Source of the DNA: Chlorobiota bacterium
Lineage (GTDB): Bacteria; Bacteroidota; Bacteroidia; Bacteroidales; JAADGE01
NCBI GenBank assembly: GCA_030592825.1
Contig: JAUVIG010000051.1
Location: 1 to 14,226 of the forward strand
DNA length: 14,226 nt
Direction of reading: 5' to 3'
Shown here: positions 7,441 through 11,602 of the stretch, piece after piece
How the letters are laid out: the number at the start of each line of letters is the position of its first letter
Position numbering within the stretch: the stretch's first letter is position 1
Made by a program: the position numbers and the translations under genes
The notes under the pieces: generated by a model
What the model was told of the DNA's origin: nothing
What the model saw: the letters and a program-made list of their open reading frames with translations, nothing else
Databases searched by the model: none

Positions 7441-8433
7441 TTATATAATGTCCTTTGCACTGAAATACCTCATAAATTGAACTCTTTCATACAATGCAGG
7501 ATTATGTGTATGTTTATGACTCATCAGTCCTTGAAAATAAGAAATCTTTTCGTAGTTCTTTTCTTTCATATAATTTTCGAGATCAGAAAGCATTTCTTTT
7601 ATAATACCAATGCCGTTTTTATACATAGTTGAAACAATTTGCACGGCATCTGCACCTGCAAGAATTTGCTTAATTAATCCTTCACCGTTATGTACTCCGG
7701 TTGAAGCTGCAAGGTCACATGAAGCATTATTCCCGGAAATTGCAATCCATCGAAGAGAAGTCGGTAACTCATCAGGTGTACTGAAGATATTTACAGGAAT
7801 AATTTTATTGGTATTAATATTTATATCCGGACTGAAAAAACGATTAAATAAAACTAAACCCTTAATTTTTGTTTCAGATATTTTTTTAATCATTCCGCCA
7901 AGGTTTGTGAAATAATAACTCATTTTAACAATTACAGGAATGTTAATTTTTGAAGTGATTTCGTTGATAATTTTAAAATAGACTTCTTCTTTTTCAACAC
8001 TTGTTTTAGAAGTGTCTGAAGGAGCAATAAAAATATTCAGTTCTAAAGCATCTGCTCCTGCTTCTTCAATCTTTTTTGCAAAGAACGACCATTCGTGAGT
8101 TGAAACACAATTTATACTTGCAATTACCGGGATTGAGACTGCGTCTTTAGCATCTTTTATTAATGCAATATAGTTAGCTAAATTATCTTGTTTTATTTTA
8201 TAATCAAAATAATCAAGATCAACTTCATGTCTGTTATCAGCTTGAGCTTCTTCTAATATCTTTTCGTATTCGTTTGTAATCTCTTCTTCAAAAATTGATT
8301 TTAGAACAACAGCTCCGGCACCTGCTTTCTCAATTTCTTTGATGTGTTCAATAGATCCTGTTAATCCGCAACTTCCGGCAATTATTGGATTCTTTAATTT
8401 TAATCCGGCAAATTCAGTTGATATATCTGTCAT
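7441..8433 (-). CDS. dihydroorotate dehydrogenase-like FMN TIM-barrel protein
   Basis: The 330 residues form a class 1 DHOD-like barrel. NPIIAGSCGLTG (15-26) fits the N-terminal FMN/substrate loop, K45 (VLKSIF) the conserved lysine, N133 (ELNIF) the substrate asparagine, K170 (VIVKMS) the FMN lysine, and TGVHNGEG plus ADAVQIVSTMYKNG (about 245-275) the phosphate-binding end. True class 1 enzymes have NxSCPN after the barrel asparagine, with the Cys acting as the base. Here it reads NIFIAPSD, so that Cys is missing. A C-terminal extension (about 290-330) goes beyond the barrel. It is therefore better called DHOD-like than PyrD; its substrate may differ. It sits in an operon, 17 bases after the metal-binding lipoprotein gene and 15 bases before the phosphatase gene. 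Confidence 0.85.
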   Translation of the reverse strand: MTDISTEFAGLKLKNPIIAGSCGLTGSIEHIKEIEKAGAGAVVLKSIFEEEITNEYEKILEEAQADNRHEVDLDYFDYKIKQDNLANYIALIKDAKDAVSIPVIASINCVSTHEWSFFAKKIEEAGADALELNIFIAPSDTSKTSVEKEEVYFKIINEITSKINIPVIVKMSYYFTNLGGMIKKISETKIKGLVLFNRFFSPDININTNKIIPVNIFSTPDELPTSLRWIAISGNNASCDLAASTGVHNGEGLIKQILAGADAVQIVSTMYKNGIGIIKEMLSDLENYMKEKNYEKISYFQGLMSHKHTHNPALYERVQFMRYFSAKDII

Positions 8434-8450
8434 GTTTTTATTTTTTAGAG

Positions 8451-8741
8451 TTATTTACTAATATAATCGGGGTTTTCAATTAATTCCATTTCACATACAG
8501 GGCAAATTCCCGGTTCATCTGAATTACCTTCTTTATCACCCAGAGGGCATATATATTTTGAAACTATTTTATTATTTGTTTCATTTAATTGTGTGCTGTC
8601 TGATATTACAGATGCTGTATCCGGAATTACCTTATTAAGATTTGTATCATTTTCCGTAACATTTCCTTCATCGGAATTACATGATATCAAAAAACATGAT
8701 ATTAAAATGATATTTGCAAATATTGTAAGTAATGTTTTCAT
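8451..8741 (-). CDS. small lipoprotein with C-terminal heavy-metal-binding domain
   Basis: The 96-residue protein has an N-terminal lipoprotein signal with two possible lipoboxes in a row, LISC16 and LISC21; C21, followed by NSDEG, is the likelier lipidation site. A low-complexity Thr/Asn/Asp linker (about 22-60) leads to a C-terminal motif, YICP (C65), then GICPVCEMEL with C80, C83 and M85. This resembles the heavy-metal-binding domain (YICPMHP...CPKCGM) seen in copper and heavy-metal efflux proteins and in free lipoproteins. It probably binds a soft metal such as copper at the envelope. No efflux pump is nearby. It is the first gene of the operon with the DHOD-like enzyme and the phosphatase. 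Confidence 0.78.
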   Translation of the reverse strand: MKTLLTIFANIILISCFLISCNSDEGNVTENDTNLNKVIPDTASVISDSTQLNETNNKIVSKYICPLGDKEGNSDEPGICPVCEMELIENPDYISK

Positions 8742-8765
8742 ATTTTGTGATTAAAGTTACAATAA

Positions 8766-8877
8766 ATAATGCTTAAATGTGCGGTTCTGATATAAATAAT
8801 TGTGCTGATTCTATTTCTGACATAATTATTTAGTTAAAAGATTAATTTACACATTTATTCTGTCATTTAAGCATTAT
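8766..8877. repeat. perfect 14-base inverted repeat in the lipoprotein upstream region
   Basis: ATAATGCTTAAATG (8766-8779) is exactly inverted at 8864-8877 (CATTTAAGCATTAT), 84 bases apart. The core ATTTAAGCATT recurs as a direct copy at 8881-8891, sixteen bases after the one at 8865-8875. The three copies lie in the 156-base spacer that must carry the promoter of the minus-strand operon starting at 8741. They could be binding sites for a regulator, a loop-forming RNA element, or remains of a small palindromic element. Confidence 0.55.
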
Positions 8878-8897
8878 AGAATTTAAGCATTTATTCA

Positions 8898-9251
8898 TTA
8901 AAACGGAATATCCTCTTCTTCCGGAGGCGGAATATCCTCTTCGGTAAACGGAGGCGGTTCTTCAGTTTGTTTAAAATTTTCAGATTTTACAATTTTCCAA
9001 GCTCTCAAATCTGTGTACCATCTGTCATTATATTCTCTTGATTCGGGATTAAAACTAACGATTACTGATTCTCCTTCTTTTAGTTGTTTTAAGGCATCTG
9101 TTTTATCTCCCCAAGTTGAAAAACAAACTTTTTTAGGGTATTGATCAAAAGTTTCTATTACAAATTCTTGTTTTATCCATTTACCGAATTTACCCTCACC
9201 TGTTTGTTCGGGCAAAATTTTAGTAATTTTTCCTTCAATTTCTATGTTCAT
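8898..9251 (-). CDS. DUF3127 protein, predicted OB-fold nucleic-acid binder with SSB-like tail
   Basis: The 117-residue protein matches the DUF3127 family, common in Bacteroidota and of unknown function. The body (about 1-92) is beta-rich: IEGKITKILPEQTG, then KWIKQEFVIET, then KVCFSTWGDKTDAL, then ESVIVSFNPESREYNDRWYTDL. An OB fold is my reading of this pattern. The last 25 residues are acidic and proline-rich and end EEDIPPPEEEDIPF. That final EEDIPF closely resembles the DDDIPF tip by which bacterial SSB recruits replication and repair proteins. It appears to be a single-gene unit lying between the terminator at 9331-9362 and the next operon. It is most likely cytoplasmic, with a single-stranded-DNA or RNA role; this is inferred, not shown. 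Confidence 0.85.
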   Translation of the reverse strand: MNIEIEGKITKILPEQTGEGKFGKWIKQEFVIETFDQYPKKVCFSTWGDKTDALKQLKEGESVIVSFNPESREYNDRWYTDLRAWKIVKSENFKQTEEPPPFTEEDIPPPEEEDIPF

Positions 9252-9296
9252 AATATTGATATTTGTTCAACTGTAATTTTTGCGATAATTGATTTG

Positions 9297-9317
9297 AAAA
9301 GAAAACCTGTTTCTTTT
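9297..9317. repeat. A/T-rich hairpin in the DUF3127 leader
   Basis: AAAAGAAA (9297-9304) and TTTCTTTT (9310-9317) form a perfect 8-base stem with a 5-base loop. It would fall in the 5' untranslated leader of the DUF3127 mRNA if transcription starts from the element at 9324-9331. No known riboswitch is recognised. Confidence 0.35.
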
Positions 9318-9323
9318 ATGAAC

Positions 9324-9331
9324 CAAAGTTA
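9324..9331 (-). promoter_or_regulatory. putative -7 element for the DUF3127 gene
   Basis: Read on the minus strand, this is TAACTTTG, a match to TAnnTTTG, immediately after the U-tract of the upstream operon's terminator. It would give a leader of roughly 65 bases before ATG 9251-9249. No -33 box is clear. Confidence 0.35.
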
Positions 9332-9362
9332 AAAAAAAAGTCCCAATTTTATAATTGAGACT
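9331..9362 (-). terminator. Rho-independent terminator of the three-isomerase operon
   Basis: On the minus strand, GTCTCAATT, loop ATAA and AATTGGGAC form a 9-base stem, fully paired if one G-U wobble is allowed, followed at once by nine T residues (plus-strand A run 9331-9339). On the plus strand the same position is a C-A mismatch, although a shorter T run lies at 9365-9371. It is thus mainly a minus-strand terminator, about 100 bases after the cyclophilin stop. Confidence 0.8.
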
Positions 9363-9390
9363 CATTTTTTTATTTAAATAATTAACGAAA

Positions 9391-9450
9391 TTGCATTATT
9401 GTTATATGTTGATATTTTAACAATGCAACAATATCAAGCAATGCAACAAT
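9391..9450. repeat. direct repeats and alternative hairpins in the operon 3' region
   Basis: CAATGCAACAAT occurs twice, at 9421-9432 and 9439-9450, with an 18-base period. TTGCATT at 9391-9397 is the reverse complement of AATGCAA in both copies (9422-9428 and 9440-9446), so either could pair with it. TTGATATT (9409-9416) and AATATCAA (9430-9437) form another stem that exposes the first copy in its loop. The segment lies between the cyclophilin stop and the terminator, so it would be part of the mRNA 3' end. Confidence 0.45.
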
Positions 9451-9458
9451 TTAGTATT

Positions 9459-9890
9459 TTAATCTATAACAATTTTCTCTATTTCATCACCTTGTTTTAT
9501 TTGGTCAATAACTTCAAGACCTTCTGTTACTTTGCCGAAACAAGTATGAACACCGTCAAGATGTGAAGTGTTTGTTCTTGAGTGGCAAACAAAAAATTGA
9601 GAACCTCCGGTATCTTTACCGGCATGTGCCATAGACAAAACACCTCTGTCATGATATTGGTTATCTCCTTTGGTTTCACATTTAATGCTGTATCCCGGAC
9701 CGCCTACACCTGTACCTTCAGGGCATCCGCCTTGAATAACAAAATCAGGGATTATTCTGTGAAAAGTTAATCCGTTATAAAAACCTTCTTTAGATAATTT
9801 TACAAAATTAGCTACCGTTTCCGGAGTATCATTATCATAAAATTCAACTTTCATGTTTCCTTTTTCAGTATAAACTGTTCCTGTTGTCAT
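9459..9890 (-). CDS. small cyclophilin-type peptidyl-prolyl cis-trans isomerase
   Basis: The 143 residues are a single compact cyclophilin domain that catalyses cis-trans isomerisation of Xaa-Pro bonds. It keeps the full active-site set: F43-H44-R45, Q53 (FVIQGG), GSQFF (96-100) and H115 (LDGVHTCFG, equivalent to CypA His126). There is no signal peptide or lipobox, so it is probably cytoplasmic, unlike the two FKBPs encoded upstream. It is the last gene of a three-isomerase minus-strand operon, 11 bases after the FKBP lipoprotein gene, and is followed by repeats and a terminator. The length is typical of the small bacterial (PpiB-like) forms. Confidence 0.93.
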   Translation of the reverse strand: MTTGTVYTEKGNMKVEFYDNDTPETVANFVKLSKEGFYNGLTFHRIIPDFVIQGGCPEGTGVGGPGYSIKCETKGDNQYHDRGVLSMAHAGKDTGGSQFFVCHSRTNTSHLDGVHTCFGKVTEGLEVIDQIKQGDEIEKIVID

Positions 9891-9901
9891 TGTTAATAAT
9901 A

Positions 9902-10612
9902 TTACTTTGTTTCAATAATTGATATTAATTCAACTTTAAAAATAAGAGCACTGAACGGTTTAATACTGCCGCTTCCTCTGTCGCCGTATGCTAAATCATA
10001 AGGAATGTATAATTCCCATTCGCTGCCTTTTTTCATTAATTGTAAAGCCTCTGTCCAACCTTTAATTACTTGTGTTACACCAAATTGTGCCGGTTCACCT
10101 TTGTCATAAGAGCTGTCAAATTTTGTTCCGTCAAGTAAAGTTCCTTCGTAATGAACTTCAACTTTATCAGTGAATTTAGGCGATTCCCCTTTTCCTTTTT
10201 TAATAATTTTATATTGCAGACCGCTTTCGGTAGTTATAACTCCTTCTTTTTTTGAGTTTTCTTCCAAGAATTTTTGTCCGCTTTCTAAATTGTCTTTGAA
10301 TTGAATTTTATTTTGTTCAATTCTTTCAGCTTCAGCTTCATCTCTCATCTTTTGCGAAAAGGTCATTAAGATTTGACTAATGGCTTCGTTACTCATAACA
10401 CTTGAATCTTCTGCAAAATTATTTTTAATTGCTTTTGCTAAAATGTCAATGTCTAAACTGTCTAATTTACTTTGTTTAAAACTGCCGGCAATATCATTTC
10501 CTATTGCGTAGCTTAAAGAATCGTTGAAATTGTTTAAATTAACTTTTTCTTCATTTTTGCAGCTTGTAATAAATATTGCTGATACTGTAATTAATAATAC
10601 TAATTTTTTCAT
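9902..10612 (-). CDS. FKBP-type peptidyl-prolyl isomerase lipoprotein (FkpA/Mip-like)
   Basis: The 236-residue protein has a lipoprotein signal ending I15-T16-S17-C18. An FKBP-type N-terminal helical domain (about 28-115; SLSYAIGNDIAGSF is the family signature) would give dimerisation. The isomerase domain runs from about 130 to 236. Ligand-pocket residues are visible: Y155 (VHYEGTL), F165-D166 (KFDSSYD), V182-I183 and W186 (TQVIKGW), Y209 (LAYG) and F225. It should fold or chaperone envelope proteins from the membrane surface. It is the middle gene of the operon; a frameshifted paralogue lies 44 bases upstream and the small cyclophilin 11 bases downstream. The two FKBPs share long near-identical stretches. 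Confidence 0.93.
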   Translation of the reverse strand: MKKLVLLITVSAIFITSCKNEEKVNLNNFNDSLSYAIGNDIAGSFKQSKLDSLDIDILAKAIKNNFAEDSSVMSNEAISQILMTFSQKMRDEAEAERIEQNKIQFKDNLESGQKFLEENSKKEGVITTESGLQYKIIKKGKGESPKFTDKVEVHYEGTLLDGTKFDSSYDKGEPAQFGVTQVIKGWTEALQLMKKGSEWELYIPYDLAYGDRGSGSIKPFSALIFKVELISIIETK

Positions 10613-10638
10613 TTTTAAATAATTTAGTTATGTTTTTG

Positions 10639-10660
10639 ATAAAAAAAATGTTTTTTTTAT
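10639..10660. repeat. A8/T8 inverted repeat between the two FKBP genes
   Basis: AT plus eight A residues (10639-10648), then TG, then eight T residues plus AT (10651-10660) form a perfect 10-base inverted repeat. It overlaps the stop codon of the upstream FKBP (10657-10659). With only A-T pairs the hairpin is weak; on the minus strand a U-rich run ends it, so a leaky terminator or processing site is possible. Confidence 0.4.
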
Positions 10661-11330
10661 TGAACGATTGATAATAATTCTACTTTAAATATTAATGTGC
10701 TGAAAGGTTTAATATGCTGACCCGCTTGTCTTGATCCGTATGCTAAATCAGACGGTATATATAAGATCCAGACAGAACCTTCTTTCATAAGTTGTAATGC
10801 TTCTGTCCAACCCTTAATCACTTGTGTTACACCAAATTCAGTCGGTTCTCCTCTGTCATAAGAACTGTCAAATTTAGTTCCGTCAATTAAACTTCCTTCA
10901 TAATGGACTTTTACTTTATTTGTTGATGTCGGGATATTACCTGTTCCTTCTTTTATAACTTTATATTGCAAACCGCTTTCAAGAGTTACAACACCCTCTT
11001 TTTTCGCGTTTTCTGATAAGAATTTTTTTCCTTCTTCAACAATTTTTTATGTTTTTCAGCTTCTTGTTTTTCAAAGTAGTTTTGGATTAATTTATTTGCA
11101 TCTTCAACAGAAATTTTTGCTTCTTTGTTGTAATAATCTTGAAATGATCTTCCTATAGCCTGCGGATTAAGATTTGCAACTTTTTGGGTTTCCAAATTAT
11201 TTGCAATACTGATTCCAAAAGCATAGCTTAATGAATCTTCACTTGTTTTCATCTTTATGTCCTTTACTTTTTGTGCATTAATATTAATTGTGTATGCAAA
11301 TATTAATGTAAGCATTAAAATTTTTTTCAT
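10657..11330 (-). pseudogene. FKBP-type peptidyl-prolyl isomerase, broken by a one-base frameshift
   Basis: Two consecutive minus-strand frames together make one FKBP. The first (11330 to 10986) has a Sec signal peptide (MKKILMLTLIFAYTININAQ) and the helical N-terminal domain with SLSYAFGISIANNL, but drifts out of family after His94. The second frame carries the whole isomerase domain (HYEGSL, KFDSSYD, TQVIKGWTEAL, LAYGSR, then FKVELLSI). The break is at the A6 run on the minus strand (plus T6, 11043-11048): one more A gives IVEEGKKFLSEN and a continuous 224-residue protein, close in length to the intact paralogue. The second frame has no ATG near its natural junction; its nominal TTG start is the Leu of the SGLQYKV motif. 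Causes could be a homopolymer sequencing error, a recent pseudogene, or -1 slippage on A6. There is no lipobox, unlike the neighbour. It is the first gene of the operon. Confidence 0.85.
11043..11048 (-). other. A6 homopolymer at the FKBP frame break
   Basis: On the minus strand the zero frame reads CAT-AAA-AAA-TTG. Re-reading one A as AAA-ATT-GTT restores the FKBP frame exactly. A P-site tRNA on the second AAA could slip back one base and still pair fully. The zero frame then continues 18 codons past the A run and stops at 10986. This is the position to check for an indel or for recoding. Confidence 0.6.
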
Positions 11331-11378
11331 ATCGGTAACTTTTTAAATATTTATACGTTATAATATTTATTGAGTTCA

Positions 11379-11386
11379 CAAAATTA
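11379..11386 (-). promoter_or_regulatory. putative -7 element for the three-isomerase operon
   Basis: Read on the minus strand this is TAATTTTG, a match to TAnnTTTG, 48 bases before the first FKBP ATG (11330-11328). The implied leader contains an AT-rich near-palindrome (AAATATT/AATATTT) at about 11345-11368. No -33 TTTG at the standard spacing. Confidence 0.4.
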
Positions 11387-11524
11387 GAAAGTTGAATGAC
11401 ATATTAAAATTTTATTTATGTAACTTTTTTTTTAACAGATATCTTTAAAAAATATTGCATCACTTTTATAATTGTTTCGTATTGTTTATTGAATCCGGTA
11501 TAAAAACAAAGATTTTATAAGAAT

Positions 11525-11539
11525 AACCCTGTCAGGGTT
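11525..11539. repeat. short perfect palindrome AACCCTG-T-CAGGGTT
   Basis: A 7-base stem around a single T lies in the divergent spacer 11331-11602, about 65 bases before the TonB receptor start. It stands out as GC-rich in an AT-rich spacer. I have seen similar short motifs in Bacteroidota spacers, but cannot verify that here. It is not a terminator (no T-tract). Confidence 0.4.
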
Positions 11540-11602
11540 TCGTTAATTAACTGTGTATGAATTATTTTGGAATTAAAAGTACTAATTATTAAAACACCGT
11601 AT

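Noticed and set aside
7426..7915. Plus-strand ORFs of 68 and 101 codons
   Set aside because: They are antisense to the DHOD-like gene, whose family motifs make it the true coding strand.
7441..8433. Calling the gene pyrD
   Set aside because: The catalytic-loop cysteine is missing and no pyrimidine genes are near, so only a DHOD-like call is supported.
9421..9450. Possible CRISPR-like repeats (CAATGCAACAAT twice)
   Set aside because: Only two 12-base copies with a 6-base gap; no array, no spacers and no cas genes.
10657..10971. Independent 104-residue FKBP starting at TTG
   Set aside because: The TTG is the Leu of the conserved SGLQYKV motif, and reading frame and homology continue upstream; it is the second half of a frameshifted gene.
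11567..11602. TTG start that would lengthen the TonB receptor by 12 residues
   Set aside because: The extra residues precede a perfectly placed signal peptide that begins at ATG 11603.
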